Shown: one piece after another, positions 9,227-18,993 of the stretch
Layout of the letters: every line of letters begins with the position of its first letter
Numbering within the stretch: position 1 is the stretch's first letter
Origin: Pseudomonas sp. FP2196
Lineage (GTDB): Bacteria; Pseudomonadota; Gammaproteobacteria; Pseudomonadales; Pseudomonadaceae
Assembly (NCBI RefSeq): GCF_030687715.1
Contig: NZ_CP117445.1
Location: forward strand, 4,019,501-4,083,500
Length of the DNA stretch: 64,000 nt
Direction of reading: 5' to 3'
The notes under the pieces: generated by a model
What the model saw: only the letters and a program-made list of their open reading frames with translations
What the model was told of the DNA's origin: nothing
The model's database searches: none
Translations under genes and position numbers: made by a program

Positions 9227-9499
9227 ATGAGCAACATCAGCAGTCCGGCACATCTGGATTACGGCCTAGACACACTGTTCGGACGAATTACCAAAAGTGT
9301 CGATTGTGAGGTGGGGCTGGAAGCCGTCGAAGATGATCCGTATTGCTTTGCTCTGAGAGTGCCGGCGCCGCTACCTGAAAATCTTGATCAAGCGAAAACC
9401 GTGGTAGTCAGGGTTGAGGGTCGACGATTGCAAGGAACCGTCCGGCATACGGAACGGCTGGAGGATGAAAGTCTGAAACTGGAAGTGGAGCCTGATTAG
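9227..9499 (+). CDS. Small acidic protein of unknown function
   Basis: The 90-residue soluble protein is acidic, with a likely beta-rich C-terminus (VVVRVEGRRLQGTVRH, ESLKLEVEPD). GGGGGA seven bases upstream supports the ATG. A rho-independent terminator overlaps its stop codon, so it is the end of a transcript, possibly shared with the gene 39 bp upstream. No family is recognised. Confidence 0.65.
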   Translation: MSNISSPAHLDYGLDTLFGRITKSVDCEVGLEAVEDDPYCFALRVPAPLPENLDQAKTVVVRVEGRRLQGTVRHTERLEDESLKLEVEPD

Positions 9500-9513
9500 G
9501 CTCCACTTTTTTT
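9485..9513 (+). terminator. Rho-independent terminator
   Basis: AGTGGAGCCT-GATT-AGGCTCCACT is a perfect 10-bp stem with a four-base loop, followed by a run of seven T. Its stem starts inside the last codons of the preceding gene. Confidence 0.9.
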
Positions 9514-9524
9514 ATCGTCGGTCG

Positions 9525-9692
9525 TTAGCCGTGTGCACATTTACAGCCCTTGCTTGAGCACACTTCGCCATGTTCGTGATGCTTGGCGCAGCCTTCGCAG
9601 CAGTAGTGCTTGCCATGGCGCGCAATCGGATGCTCACCGAGCTTGCAGTTGCATTTAGGACAGTCGCAGGTGCTTTCAGAAGTAACAGGCAT
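9525..9692 (-). CDS. Bacterial metallothionein
   Basis: A 55-residue protein with ten cysteines and five histidines, in the pattern CDCPKCNCKLG near residues 9-19, HYCCEGCAKHH near 29-39 and CSSKGCKC near 45-52. This is the SmtA/BmtA-type arrangement that binds zinc and cadmium in a single metal-thiolate cluster. AAGGAG eight bases upstream fixes the ATG at 9692; an in-frame extension upstream lacks family similarity. Cytosolic zinc buffering or detoxification is expected from the family. Confidence 0.9.
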   Translation of the reverse strand: MPVTSESTCDCPKCNCKLGEHPIARHGKHYCCEGCAKHHEHGEVCSSKGCKCAHG

Positions 9693-9751
9693 GGGACAGA
9701 CTCCTTCAGTGGTGGTTGTCTGAGGCTTGAAGGGCAAGCCGTAGGAACCAG

Positions 9752-9898
9752 TGTAGGAGCTGCCGAAGGTTGCGATCTTTTGATTTTGCTTTTTGGGGAT
9801 CGGGGGGCATATCCGTTGCTGCGGTGGGCCTGGAGATCAAAAGCAACGTCAAAAGCCAGAGCCAGATCAAAAGATCGCAGCCTTCGGCAGCTCCTTGT
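9752..9898. repeat. REP-like doublet, family A, wide spacer
   Basis: GTAGGAGCTGCCGAAGGTTGCGATCTTTTGA at the left (9754 on) pairs with TCAAAAGATCGCAGCCTTCGGCAGCTCC at the right. About 85 bp separate the arms, longer than in the other family A copies. Confidence 0.7.
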
Positions 9899-9899
9899 A

Positions 9900-11165
9900 T
9901 CTCGACTATCGCTCCGTCAGGAGCGATAGTTCTCGACTGATCATCGAGGGAGGGACTTGGAAGCCGTGCAGCTCCTTAGGCTTTTTGCCTGTGATGTAGA
10001 TCGTGCTCCAGCCCTCCACACTCACTCGTATAGTTCGAACGGTATCTTGGGCCCGTCTCTGGCGAGAGCCCGCATTCGCAAGGTTGGACAGAGTGCAGTG
10101 ATGATCGAAAACCGATTAATGGAGAAACGGTCATGTCCAATTTCGTCGGCGTCGATGTCGCTAAAAATACCTTTGATATCGCCACTCACCTGCCAAACGG
10201 CAAGCACAAAACCAAGGCCAAACTGGCTAACGACTCAAAAGGTTTCAAAGAGTTTGACGCCTGGTTGAACAAGCAGGTCGAGCCTACAGCCCTGATCGTG
10301 ATGGAAGCCACCAGCGTTTATCACCTGGAACTTGCCGAGTTCGTCTACAACAAGGGTTACCGGGTCTGCGTCGTCAATCCGGCGACGACCCACGCTTACG
10401 CCGACAGCGAGCTGCGCCGGATCAAAACCGACAAAAGCGACGCCAAATTGATCGCTGACTTTGCTCGGGAAAAGGCTGAAAAGCTTCAGCTTTGGGCTCC
10501 GGAGCCGCTGAAATATCGTCAGCTAAAGGCGATGGTACGTCGCTTGGATGACCTTCAGGAAATGGAGCAAATGGAGCTCAATCGCCTGGATGTGTCCGAC
10601 GAAAAGGTCAAAGACTCGATCAACTCTGTGCTGCGTCACATCGAGAAAGAGATCGTTGAAACTCACAAAGCAATCAAAAAACACATCGACGATGATCCAG
10701 ACATGCGCCAAATGCGCGACTTGATCGTGACCATCGACGGTATTGGCCAGAAAACCCTTGAGCGGCTGCTGGCAGAGTTGGGCGACCTGCGTAAATATGA
10801 CGACCCTCGCAAACTGGTCGCTGCCGCCGGGTTGAACCCAAAGCTGCAGGACTCGGGAAAGTTCAAAGGCAGAGCAGTGATTTCGAGGATCGGATCGGCT
10901 CGCGTTCGGGCGGGTCTATACATGCCTGGGTTGGTTGCACTGAAGCACAACAAGGCAATCATCGCCATGAAGGAACGCTTGAAGGCCAACGGCAAGGCCC
11001 CCAAGCAAATCATCTGTGCAGCGATGCGCAAACTCCTACATTTTGTCTACGCCGTTCTTAAATCGGGCCAGCCATTTGACCCGAAAATTGCCCTTGCCCG
11101 ATGAGGGGCAAGACGGTATCTACAGGGAATGTGTACACCCACCAGAACCTGGCCGGCTGTCAGGC
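9900..11165 (+). mobile_element. IS110-family insertion sequence (ends not resolved)
   Basis: A single DEDD transposase gene is flanked by about 230 bp of upstream non-coding DNA. This includes hairpins at 9903-9928 (ACTATCGCTCC/GGAGCGATAGT) and 10049-10071 (GGGC..TCTC-TGGC-GAGA-GCCC). On the right the element abuts a half REP doublet (11168-11195) whose partner arm is missing, as if a REP doublet had been the target. IS110 elements lack terminal inverted repeats, so the ends given are approximate. Confidence 0.45.
10133..11104 (+). CDS. IS110-family DEDD transposase
   Basis: The 323-residue protein has the RuvC-like DEDD domain first: D8 in GVDVAKNTFD, E60 in VMEATSVYH, and D105/D108-type residues in TDKSDAKLIADFAR. 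A Transposase_20 domain follows (residues ~190-290; IDGIGQKTLERLLAELGD, AAAGLNPKLQDSG, SRIGSARVRAGLYM) with the family's conserved Ser. GGAG eight bases upstream supports the ATG. It appears full length and intact. IS110 recombinases are now known to be guided by an RNA made from the element's non-coding end. Confidence 0.92.
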   Translation: MSNFVGVDVAKNTFDIATHLPNGKHKTKAKLANDSKGFKEFDAWLNKQVEPTALIVMEATSVYHLELAEFVYNKGYRVCVVNPATTHAYADSELRRIKTDKSDAKLIADFAREKAEKLQLWAPEPLKYRQLKAMVRRLDDLQEMEQMELNRLDVSDEKVKDSINSVLRHIEKEIVETHKAIKKHIDDDPDMRQMRDLIVTIDGIGQKTLERLLAELGDLRKYDDPRKLVAAAGLNPKLQDSGKFKGRAVISRIGSARVRAGLYMPGLVALKHNKAIIAMKERLKANGKAPKQIICAAMRKLLHFVYAVLKSGQPFDPKIALAR

Positions 11166-11167
11166 CG

Positions 11168-11195
11168 CCATCGCTGGCAAGCCAGCTCCCGCAGG
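11168..11195. repeat. Single REP arm, family B, at the IS right side
   Basis: CCATCGCTGGCAAGCCAGCTCCCGCAGG matches the right arm of the family B doublets at 6607-6698 and 46959-47050. No left arm is found nearby; the IS110 element occupies that place. Confidence 0.6.
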
Positions 11196-11329
11196 ACAAT
11201 GAGTCCCCCCCCGCACGCGGCGAATGCCGCCCCACTCAACACAATGAGCGTTAGCTCGAGTACCGCTTTTGATCTGCGAGCGCCCGCAGGGAGGGCCGTA
11301 CGTCAGGGCGGAATCCTAGGTCGCCTTAC

Positions 11330-11788
11330 TCAGTCAGAAGAGCGAACACTACTGCGATACATGAATACCAAAGCCAACCCCAAACAAACCATCGCCAAAA
11401 TCCGACTCGAAGAAAGATCGATCGCCGGATTACCCAACCAGCCAAAGTTATCAATCAACATCCCCATCCCCAGCTGCCCGACAATCACCGCCACCGTCGC
11501 CACCGCCGTGCCGATCCGAGGCACCGCACCGACCATCACAATCATGTAAACCACACCGAACAACGCACCACTGAGCTGCCATTTCGGCACATCGAGCAAA
11601 CTCACCGCATGGGCCGGTTCAAAAAACAGAATCAACAACCCGGTAACCAGCGCCCCCACGGCAAACGTCAGCAAACTACTGCGCAACACCCCAACGGTTT
11701 CCCCCAGACGCCCATTGATCGCCGCCTGAACACTCAACACCGCACCTGCCGCGACCACCACAGCCAACAAAATAATCAGATTCATCAT
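11330..11788 (-). CDS. DMT-type small membrane transporter (DUF606/YdcZ), second of pair
   Basis: A 152-residue protein with about five hydrophobic helices: IILLAVVVAAGAVLSVQAAI, LRSSLLTFAVGALVTGLLIL, ALFGVVYMIVMVGAVPRIG, VATVAVIVGQLGMGMLIDNF and ILAMVCLGLALVFMY. The GQLGMGMLIDNFGW motif is typical of DUF606 proteins, half-size relatives of EamA exporters. TGATGATG couples it to the preceding gene (stop 11790-11788, start ATG 11788 or 11785). The two halves probably form a heterodimer; substrate unknown. Confidence 0.8.
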   Translation of the reverse strand: MMNLIILLAVVVAAGAVLSVQAAINGRLGETVGVLRSSLLTFAVGALVTGLLILFFEPAHAVSLLDVPKWQLSGALFGVVYMIVMVGAVPRIGTAVATVAVIVGQLGMGMLIDNFGWLGNPAIDLSSSRILAMVCLGLALVFMYRSSVRSSD

Positions 11789-12273
11789 CAACCCCGAGCA
11801 ATCAAGACAAGTGCAGCAACAATCAACAACAGCGCCAGCCAACGCTCAGCGTTGACCTTCTTGCGCGCCGCGCCGAACCAGCCAAAGTGGTCGATCAACA
11901 CACTCTTGCCTACCTGCCCGGAGAGGATCGCGATCATGGTCATGGCGATGCCGATGTGCGGGGTCGCCAGCGTCAGAACCACCACGTAGATCGGCCCGAG
12001 AATACCGCCGATCAACTGCCAACGCGGCAATGTGTTCAACGCCGGCCCTTGTTGCGGGCCGCTGAGCAACAGCAGCAAAAACAGAATCGCCGAACCCACG
12101 CCGAAAATGCTCAAGGTCGCCCACAGATGCCCGACCTGCACACCCAAAGGCCCGAGCAACCCCGCCTCCACCGACAGGCCCATGCCCGCCAGAATCACCA
12201 GCGGCAGCAACAACAAACGCAACCCCGGTTTGGCCACCGGCGGCGCGACACTTACCTCTTCCAACGTCTGCAT
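11788..12273 (-). CDS. DMT-type small membrane transporter (DUF606/YdcZ), first of pair
   Basis: A 161-residue protein with about five transmembrane helices, including LRLLLLPLVILAGMGLSVEA, ILFLLLLLSG and TMIAILSGQVGKSVLIDHFG; the last matches the DUF606 signature also seen in the downstream partner. The start MQTLEEV at 12273 is chosen because upstream in-frame sequence is not protein-like. It is transcribed divergently from a LysR regulator 112 bp away, which is the likely controller. Confidence 0.8.
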   Translation of the reverse strand: MQTLEEVSVAPPVAKPGLRLLLLPLVILAGMGLSVEAGLLGPLGVQVGHLWATLSIFGVGSAILFLLLLLSGPQQGPALNTLPRWQLIGGILGPIYVVVLTLATPHIGIAMTMIAILSGQVGKSVLIDHFGWFGAARKKVNAERWLALLLIVAALVLIARG

Positions 12274-12344
12274 AACTAAAACCCAAGCAAATAATCGATG
12301 GCGCGGATTATCGACTGGCGGCGCTTTGCGATAAATGGGAGCAT

Positions 12345-12383
12345 CCTGACAACACTTTTGCGCAACTCGCACAGCAGGATGAT
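12345..12383. promoter_or_regulatory. Inverted repeat in the LysR/DMT divergent promoter
   Basis: GCATCCTG at about 12350 and CAGGATG at about 12376 are inverted around 20 bp directly before the lysR ATG. A second element with ATAATCGATGGCGCGGATTAT lies at 12291-12311. Either could be the autoregulatory LysR site; this is inference. Confidence 0.3.
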
Positions 12384-12385
12384 TC

Positions 12386-13321
12386 ATGCACGGGCTCAAC
12401 GAACTCGGATTCAAAGCGCTCAGGCTGTTTGTGGCGGTGCTCGACCACGGCAGTTTCTCCGAAGTCGCCCGCCGCGAAGGCGTGGCACCCTCCTCGATTT
12501 CACGGCAGATTCAGTTGATGGAGCAGGCGCTGAACCAGCAATTGCTCTACCGCCACACTCGCGCAGTCACGCCGACCGAAGCCGGGCGCATGCTCGGCCA
12601 TCATGCGCGGCTGGTGCTGGTGCAACTGGAAGAAGCCGAGCAAGCGCTGCAGGAACAGCAAAGCGAACCCACGGGGCTTGTACGAATCAACGCGCCAGTG
12701 GTGTTCGGCCAACGCCATCTGACGCCGTGGCTGGGGCAGTTGTGCGCGCGTTATCCGAAGCTGCAACTGGATATCCAACAGACTGACCACTACGTCGACC
12801 CGTTGCAGGAAGGTGCCGACCTGCTGTTCCGCATCGGCTCGTTACACGATTCGAGCATGCAGGCGCGGATTCTTGCGCCGCATCGCTTTCAAGTCGCGGC
12901 CAGCCCCGCTTACCTCAAACGTCACGGCACACCGCAACACCCCGACGAACTCGCGCAGCATCAATGCCTGGCCTACAAAGGCGCGACCGGCCAGCAACGC
13001 TGGTTTTTCCGTCAGGGTCAGGGCGACTGGACACCCTACTCGGTCAAAGGCCCGATCACCGGCAACCACGCCGACACCCTCACCCAAGCCGCCGAACAAG
13101 GTCTGGGGCTGGTGATGTTTCCGTCGTGGCTGATTGGCGAAGCCGTGCGCGAAGGCACGCTGGTGCCTGTGCTGAGAGAGTATCAGGTGTCGAACAGCCT
13201 GGAGCCGCAGCAGATTGCGGTGCTGTGGCCGGGGAGTAGAAGGTTGTCGGTGAAGGTGCGGACGGTGATTGATTTTTTTGTCGAGTGTTTTGGGGAAGTG
13301 CCGTACTGGGACAGATCTTAA
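12386..13321 (+). CDS. LysR-family transcriptional regulator
   Basis: The 311-residue protein has an N-terminal winged helix-turn-helix (residues ~8-68: FVAVLDHGSFSEVARREG, PSSISRQIQLMEQ) and a substrate-binding domain (~90-300: GLVRINAPVVFGQRHLTPWL, AAEQGLGLVMFPSWL). It belongs to the CrgA-like group, many of which repress a divergent transporter gene. The two DMT half-transporters start 112 bp away on the other strand and are the likely targets. Confidence 0.9.
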   Translation: MHGLNELGFKALRLFVAVLDHGSFSEVARREGVAPSSISRQIQLMEQALNQQLLYRHTRAVTPTEAGRMLGHHARLVLVQLEEAEQALQEQQSEPTGLVRINAPVVFGQRHLTPWLGQLCARYPKLQLDIQQTDHYVDPLQEGADLLFRIGSLHDSSMQARILAPHRFQVAASPAYLKRHGTPQHPDELAQHQCLAYKGATGQQRWFFRQGQGDWTPYSVKGPITGNHADTLTQAAEQGLGLVMFPSWLIGEAVREGTLVPVLREYQVSNSLEPQQIAVLWPGSRRLSVKVRTVIDFFVECFGEVPYWDRS

Positions 13322-13330
13322 TCAGTCCCC

Positions 13331-13414
13331 GTGTAGGAGCTGCCGCAGGCTGCGATCTTTTGACCTTTAAACAGCAAGAGCAAAAGATCGCAGCCTGCGG
13401 CAGCTCCTACAGGG
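13331..13414. repeat. REP-like doublet, family A
   Basis: TGTAGGAGCTGCCGCAGGCTGCGATCTTTTGA (13332 on) and its inverted complement ending CTCCTACAGGGG enclose a 20-bp spacer, between the convergent lysR and chemoreceptor genes. Confidence 0.8.
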
Positions 13415-13430
13415 GATGTTGTGGACGGTT

Positions 13431-15113
13431 TTAAATGCGGAACTGCCCAACCAGCTTGCCCAGTCGCTGACCCAGATCCGCCAGACTGCGCGAAGTCTGC
13501 GCTCCCAGTTGGGTCTCATCCGCCACGCTGTCCACCGCCACCGCAATCTGATGCACGCTGCGGTTGATCTCTTCGGCCACCGCCGTCTGCTCTTCGGCCG
13601 CACTGGCAATCTGCGCGTTCATCGAGTTGATGGTCGCGATCAGCTCAGCCATCGCATCCAGCGAAGCACCGGCCTGATTGGCCTGCTGCGAGGTACCGTC
13701 ACCCGCCTCGCTGGAACGGCGCATCGCTTCCACCGCAGACTGCGTGCCCGCCTGCAAGCGATCAATCATCCCCTGAATTTCCTGAGTACTGATCTGCGTA
13801 CGACTGGCCAGCGCTCGCACTTCATCCGCCACCACGGCAAACCCGCGCCCGGCCTCACCGGCCCGCGCGGCTTCAATCGCCGCGTTCAATGCCAGCAGGT
13901 TGGTCTGTTCGGCAATCGAACGAATCACCCCGAGCACGCCGACAATCGAACTCACGTCCTGCTGCAAACTGTCCAGCGACACACCGCTGTTGCGGATGTC
14001 ATCGACCAGCGCATGAATCTGTTTGATGCTGCCGGCCACCACGCGTTTGGCGCTCTGGCCTTCTTCGTCGGTCTGCTGGGCCGCGACCGCAGCGTTTTGC
14101 GCGCTCTTGGCGACTTCCTGGGCGGCGGCAGACATTTCGTTGATCGCCGTGGCCACCTGATCAGTCTCGTGGCGCTGGCGCTCCATGGCTTGATCCGAAC
14201 GCTGGGCCTGATCCGACACTTGTGTCACCAGCCCGGTCAGTTGCGTGGTCATCTCGGTGATCTGCCGCACCAGGCCGTGGATCTTGTCGACGAAACGGTT
14301 GAACGAGCCGGCCAGTTCGCCGAGTTCATCTTGGCTGGTGATGTTCAAACGACGGGTCAGGTCGCCCTCGCCCGCCGCGATATCGTCGAGGTTGGCTTTC
14401 ATCAGAGTCAGTGGACGCAGAATCGTGTTGGCCAGCAGCATCCCCGCCGCCGCGATCACCAACAGCACCACCACCGCCACGCCGACGATGCTGAAGATCA
14501 CGCCCTGCATACGTTCCTGCACCTGCGCTTCAACCTGCGCCACCTGCGCTTCGATGCCGTCAAGGTTGACCGAGGTGCCGACCGCCATGTCCCATTTCGC
14601 CAGGTATTCGGTGTAACCGAGTTTTGGCACCAGCACCTTTGCGTTGCCCGGCAACGGCGAGCTGTATTGCAGATAGTGGGTGCCGTCCTTCGCCACTTTC
14701 ACCAGACCGAGGTTGACGTAAACACCGTTCGGGTCGCGGTTGTCCTTGAAGCTTTTACCCACGCCTTCAGGGTCGTTGGCCTTGAACAGGCGCACGGTCT
14801 CGGAGTCGTAGCCGAAGAAGTAGCCGTCCTTGCCATAGCGAATGCCCGACAGCAGTTTGATCGCCTGCGCGCGCGACTCGGCATCGCCGGGGACGGCAGC
14901 GTCATACAGCGGTTTGATCGTGGTCATGGCCACGGCGACGTAACTTTGCAGAGTGGCCTTGGCGTCGCCGAGCAGGCGTTCGCGGGTCTGTTCGACCTCT
15001 TTATGCGCCTGTTCCTGGAGGATGAACAGCGTGGTCAGGCTGATGACCAGCGCAAAGAGCAATACCGGAAGGACGGCAAGGGACAGGACTTTGGCCTTGA
15101 GACTCAAGCGCAT
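13431..15113 (-). CDS. Methyl-accepting chemotaxis protein, sCache type
   Basis: The 560-residue protein has TM1 at ~8-30 and a periplasmic single-Cache domain at ~35-190 containing [20 protein letters not shown] and [14 protein letters not shown], typical sCache_2 signatures. TM2 lies at ~205-227, followed by HAMP ([20 protein letters not shown]) and a signalling tip with [19 protein letters not shown]. Related Pseudomonas receptors sense C2/C3 carboxylic acids, but the ligand here is not known. It is the last gene before a REP doublet and has no operon partners. Confidence 0.92.
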   Translation of the reverse strand: MRLSLKAKVLSLAVLPVLLFALVISLTTLFILQEQAHKEVEQTRERLLGDAKATLQSYVAVAMTTIKPLYDAAVPGDAESRAQAIKLLSGIRYGKDGYFFGYDSETVRLFKANDPEGVGKSFKDNRDPNGVYVNLGLVKVAKDGTHYLQYSSPLPGNAKVLVPKLGYTEYLAKWDMAVGTSVNLDGIEAQVAQVEAQVQERMQGVIFSIVGVAVVVLLVIAAAGMLLANTILRPLTLMKANLDDIAAGEGDLTRRLNITSQDELGELAGSFNRFVDKIHGLVRQITEMTTQLTGLVTQVSDQAQRSDQAMERQRHETDQVATAINEMSAAAQEVAKSAQNAAVAAQQTDEEGQSAKRVVAGSIKQIHALVDDIRNSGVSLDSLQQDVSSIVGVLGVIRSIAEQTNLLALNAAIEAARAGEAGRGFAVVADEVRALASRTQISTQEIQGMIDRLQAGTQSAVEAMRRSSEAGDGTSQQANQAGASLDAMAELIATINSMNAQIASAAEEQTAVAEEINRSVHQIAVAVDSVADETQLGAQTSRSLADLGQRLGKLVGQFRI

Positions 15114-15215
15114 GGGGGAAGCTCACTCTTTTGATTTTATTGGCGTGGTTAAAGGCTTTAACGGCACGCCAGATCAAAAGTTGAGTCAGCAATTCCCCCC
15201 AATCCCCCTGTGGGT

Positions 15216-16532
15216 TCAGAGAACCATCGCGGCCACCCAGCCGAACGCCAGCAATGGCAAGTTGTAATGCAGGAAGGTCGGCACCACGGTATCCCAGATG
15301 TGGTGATGCTGGCCGTCAATGTTCAGGCCGGAGGTCGGGCCAAGGGTCGAATCCGAGGCGGGCGAACCGGCGTCGCCCAGCGCGCCGGCGGTGCCGACAA
15401 TGCAGACGATGGCCAGCGGACTAAAGCCCAATTGCACGCACAACGGCACGAAAATCGCCGCCAGAATCGGCACGGTGGAGAACGACGAACCGATACCCAT
15501 GGTCACCAGCAGCCCCACCAGCAGCATCAGCAAGGCCCCAACACCCTTGCTGTGATTGATCCACGACGCCGACGACTCGACCAGTGTCTGCACCTGCCCG
15601 GTGGCCTTCATCACTTCGGCAAACCCGGAGGCGGCGATCATGATAAAGCCGATCATTGCCATCATTTTCATGCCTTCGGTGAACAGGTCATCGGTCTCGC
15701 GCCACTTGACGATGCCCGATACCGAGAAGATCAGGAAGCCGGCCAGTGCGCCGATAATCATCGAGTCCAACAGCAGTTGAACGATGAATGCCGCCGCGAT
15801 TGCCACACCGGCAATCATCAGACTCATCGGGTTGTACTGCACGACTACCTGTTCAACCTGCTCGATCTTCGTCAGATCGTAAACACGCTTTTTGCGGTAA
15901 CTGATGAACGCCATTGCCAGGCCGAACACCATGCCCAGCGCCGGAATGCCCATGGCGTGGGTGACGTTGATACCGCTGATGTCGACACCGCTGCGCGCGA
16001 CGTTGGCCAACAGGATTTCATTGAGGAAGATGTTGCCAAAACCCACCGGCAGGAACATGTACGGCGTGATCAGGCCGAACGTCATGACGCAGGCGATCAA
16101 CCGGCGATCCAGTTGCAGCTTGGTCAGCACATATAAAAGCGGCGGCACCAGCAACGGAATGAACGCGATGTGGATCGGCAGGATGTTCTGCGAGGCAATC
16201 GCCACCACCCACAACAGGCCGATCAGTAGCCATTTGACGCTGCCGCCGCCCGTCGAATGTTGACGATCGACCATCGCCAGCGCCTTGTCGGCCAACGCAT
16301 GGGCCAGTCCCGACTTGGCAATCGCCACGGCGAAAGCACCGAGCAACGCGTAGGACAACGCCACCGTCGCCCCGCCACCCAGGCCACTGTTGAACGCCTT
16401 GAGCGTGGCGTCGATGCCCAAGCCACCGGTCAAACCGCCAACCAATGCACCGATGATCAAGGCGATCACCACGTGCACGCGGGACAGACTGAGGATCAGC
16501 ATGACGCCGACCGCAGCAATCACTGCATTCAT
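15216..16532 (-). CDS. Na+/H+ antiporter-family permease
   Basis: A 438-residue polytopic membrane protein with about 11-12 helices. Features include [40 protein letters not shown] and a C-terminal [20 protein letters not shown] segment that is typical of the Na+/H+ antiporter (YuiF/NhaC-like, ArsB/NhaD superfamily) group. GAGG about ten bases upstream supports the start. Some members move amino acids such as histidine rather than ions, so the substrate is open. It is separated from the chemoreceptor gene downstream by 102 bp. Confidence 0.8.
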   Translation of the reverse strand: MNAVIAAVGVMLILSLSRVHVVIALIIGALVGGLTGGLGIDATLKAFNSGLGGGATVALSYALLGAFAVAIAKSGLAHALADKALAMVDRQHSTGGGSVKWLLIGLLWVVAIASQNILPIHIAFIPLLVPPLLYVLTKLQLDRRLIACVMTFGLITPYMFLPVGFGNIFLNEILLANVARSGVDISGINVTHAMGIPALGMVFGLAMAFISYRKKRVYDLTKIEQVEQVVVQYNPMSLMIAGVAIAAAFIVQLLLDSMIIGALAGFLIFSVSGIVKWRETDDLFTEGMKMMAMIGFIMIAASGFAEVMKATGQVQTLVESSASWINHSKGVGALLMLLVGLLVTMGIGSSFSTVPILAAIFVPLCVQLGFSPLAIVCIVGTAGALGDAGSPASDSTLGPTSGLNIDGQHHHIWDTVVPTFLHYNLPLLAFGWVAAMVL

Positions 16533-16670
16533 TTCACTACCTCAAAAACACTGCGGTGGACAATTCACCGCCAGACAGGATGAGTCCGCCACGAAGCACC
16601 GGCGGATTTGCAAAGAGGGTCTTGTTAAAAGGGCGCGCACTGTGCCGCAGAGTGGCCGCAGTGTCAAAGC

Positions 16671-16708
16671 CCTGTGGCGAGGGGATTTATCCCCGATGGG
16701 TGGCGAAG
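16671..16708. repeat. Single REP, family D (GGGGATTTATCCCC)
   Basis: CCCTGTGGCGAGGGGATTTATCCCCGATGGGTGGCG (16671 on) is a short palindromic unit. The paired form is at 48839-48936. Confidence 0.7.
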
Positions 16709-16759
16709 CCGCCCTCCTGCGCAATGACTGCGGCAATCGGCCCTATTGTGTTTCCAGCA

Positions 16760-16786
16760 TAAAGAAAGTCGAAACGCGGCCGCTAC
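16760..16786 (+). promoter_or_regulatory. FliA (sigma 28)-type promoter
   Basis: TAAA at 16760-16763, a 15-bp spacer, then GCCGCTAC at 16779-16786. The known FliA consensus is TAAA-N15-GCCGATAA, so the -10 matches six of eight. It lies 40 bp before a chemoreceptor start codon, where such a promoter would be expected. Confidence 0.6.
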
Positions 16787-16826
16787 AGTGCAAAGTCTCA
16801 GATATTTATCGAATAAGGATGTTTCC

Positions 16827-18974
16827 ATGTCGCTCAGACAACTTTCCATCCAATGGAAAATCACCCTGCTCGCCGGGCTTTGCCTGGCCGGTATCGTGAC
16901 CCTGTTGGTGGGTCTTTCGCTGTATCGCATGGAGCACAGTTCCGAACTGGTGAAAGCTTCGAGCATGGAGATGCTCACCGAGTCGGCCCAGGCGCGCATC
17001 GAATCCCAGGGCGAGGTGCAAGCGGCGGGCATTCGTCAGCAGTTCATGGACGCCTATCAGTACGGCCACGGGTTTTCGCGACAGGTGTTGTTCCTGCGTG
17101 AACAGGCCGAGAAACGCTTCCTCGATGCGTTCGACCTTCGCGAAGACATGACCCGCCAGGTCAAATCGGCGCTGCAAGCCAACCCTGACTTGCTCGGCCT
17201 GTCGCTGGTGTTCGAAGCCAACGCACTGGACGGCAAGGACGAGTTGTTCGCCGGCCAGGCCGAACTGGGCAGCAACGACAAGGGCCGCTTTGCCCTGTAC
17301 TGGTCGCAGCCGACCCCGGGCAAAGTCACCTCGATGGCCCTGCCGGAAAGCGACATGACCGACATCAGCATCGGCCCCAGCGGTCAGGCCGCCAACGCCT
17401 GGTTTACCTGCCCGCGCACCACGCTCAAACCGTGCGTGATCGAACCGTACTTTTATGTGATCGACGGCCAGAAGGTGCTGATGACCAGCATCGTTTTCCC
17501 GCTGATGGTCAACGGCAAGGTCATCGCGTCGCTGTCGGTGGACATCAACCTCAACAGCCTCCAAGCAATCAGTCAGGGCGCGAGCAAGAAGCTTTACGAC
17601 GGCCAGACCGTCGTGAGCATCATCAGCCCGGTCGGCCTGCTGGCCGGTTACAGCCCGGATGCCGGCAAACTCAGCCAGCGTCTGGATGCCGTGGACAAGG
17701 CCAGTGGCAGCGAACTGTTGCGCGTGCTCGCCTCCAGCAACAGCGTCAGCAGCTTGCACAGCAACGGCCAGTTGAAAGTGCTGTCGCCGTTCCAGCCGAT
17801 TCCGGGCGGACCGTCGTGGGCGGTGTTACTGGATGTGCCGGAGAAAGTTTTGGTGGAGCGTGCCGAGGCACTCAAGCAGCAACTGGATGCGAGCAATAAT
17901 TCCGGCACCCTGATCGAGTTGAGCCTCGGTGTGCTGGCCGCGTTGATCGGCCTGCTGCTGGTGTGGCTGATGGCGCGCAGCGTGACCAAACCGATCCTCG
18001 GTGTCGCGCACATGCTCGAAGACATCGCCAGCGGCGAAGGTGATCTGACCCGACGTCTGGCCTATGACAAGAAGGATGAACTGGGTCAACTGGCCGGTTG
18101 GTTCAACAAGTTCCTCGACAAGTTGCAGCCGATCATCGCCGAGGTAAAACGCTCGGTGCAGGACGCGCGCAACACTGCCGACCAGTCGTCGGCCATCGCC
18201 ACCCAGACCAGCGCCGGCATGGAGCAGCAATACCGTCAGGTCGATCAGGTTGCCACCGCGTCCCACGAAATGAGCGCCACGGCGCAGGACGTCGCCCGCA
18301 GTGCGGCGCAAGCGGCCGAAGCGGCCAAGGACGCTGATCGCGCCACCCGTCAGGGCCTGACCGTGATCGACCGCACCACCGCCAGCATCGACACCCTCGC
18401 CGCCGACATGAGCGCGGCAATGGTGCAAGTCGAAGGGCTGGCCGCCAACAGCGAGAAGATCGGTGCCGTGCTTGAAACCATCCGCGCCATCGCCGAACAG
18501 ACCAACCTGCTGGCGCTCAATGCGGCTATCGAAGCGGCGCGTGCAGGTGAGGCCGGACGTGGTTTTGCCGTGGTCGCCGATGAGGTGCGCAACCTCGCCC
18601 GTCGCACGCAGGAGTCGGTGGAAGAAACCCGTCAGGTGATCGAGCAACTGCAAAGCGGCACGCAGGATGTGGTCGGTTCAATGGGCAACAGCCATCGTCA
18701 GGCGCAGGGCAGTGTCGAGCAGGTCGGCCAAGCGGTGACCGCGCTACGGCAGATTGGTGATGCGGTGACAGTGATCAGCGACATGAACCTGCAGATTGCC
18801 AGTGCCGCCGAGGAACAGAGTGCAGTGGCTGAGGAGATCAACAACAACGTGGCGACAATTCGCGATGTGACGGAGTCGTTGTCCGGGCAGGCGAATGAGT
18901 CGGCGCGGGTGAGTCAGTCTCTGAACAGCCTGGCGAATCAGCAGCAGAGTTTGATGGATCAGTTTCGGGTCTGA
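16827..18974 (+). CDS. Methyl-accepting chemotaxis protein, dCache type (McpU/TlpQ-like)
   Basis: The 715-residue protein has TM1 at ~13-35 and a large double-Cache periplasmic domain at ~45-350 ([51 protein letters not shown]). TM2 is at ~361-385, HAMP ~386-440, and the signalling tip near 554 with [26 protein letters not shown] six bases upstream sets the ATG at 16827. Its neighbour is a BqsRS-like operon, as for TlpQ in P. aeruginosa, so it may sense polyamines or histamine; this rests on synteny and general similarity only. Confidence 0.9.
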   Translation: MSLRQLSIQWKITLLAGLCLAGIVTLLVGLSLYRMEHSSELVKASSMEMLTESAQARIESQGEVQAAGIRQQFMDAYQYGHGFSRQVLFLREQAEKRFLDAFDLREDMTRQVKSALQANPDLLGLSLVFEANALDGKDELFAGQAELGSNDKGRFALYWSQPTPGKVTSMALPESDMTDISIGPSGQAANAWFTCPRTTLKPCVIEPYFYVIDGQKVLMTSIVFPLMVNGKVIASLSVDINLNSLQAISQGASKKLYDGQTVVSIISPVGLLAGYSPDAGKLSQRLDAVDKASGSELLRVLASSNSVSSLHSNGQLKVLSPFQPIPGGPSWAVLLDVPEKVLVERAEALKQQLDASNNSGTLIELSLGVLAALIGLLLVWLMARSVTKPILGVAHMLEDIASGEGDLTRRLAYDKKDELGQLAGWFNKFLDKLQPIIAEVKRSVQDARNTADQSSAIATQTSAGMEQQYRQVDQVATASHEMSATAQDVARSAAQAAEAAKDADRATRQGLTVIDRTTASIDTLAADMSAAMVQVEGLAANSEKIGAVLETIRAIAEQTNLLALNAAIEAARAGEAGRGFAVVADEVRNLARRTQESVEETRQVIEQLQSGTQDVVGSMGNSHRQAQGSVEQVGQAVTALRQIGDAVTVISDMNLQIASAAEEQSAVAEEINNNVATIRDVTESLSGQANESARVSQSLNSLANQQQSLMDQFRV

Positions 18975-18993
18975 CGGCCCATTGCAAAACCCA

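Noticed and set aside
13416..15134. 572-codon plus-strand ORF opposite the sCache chemoreceptor
   Set aside because: The minus strand has the full chemoreceptor with all motifs; the plus frame is low-complexity His/Arg/Leu.
15126..15160. Second sigma 28 promoter before the sCache receptor
   Set aside because: The minus strand has TAAAG and GCCAATAA, but the spacer is 12 bp rather than 15, so I do not claim it.
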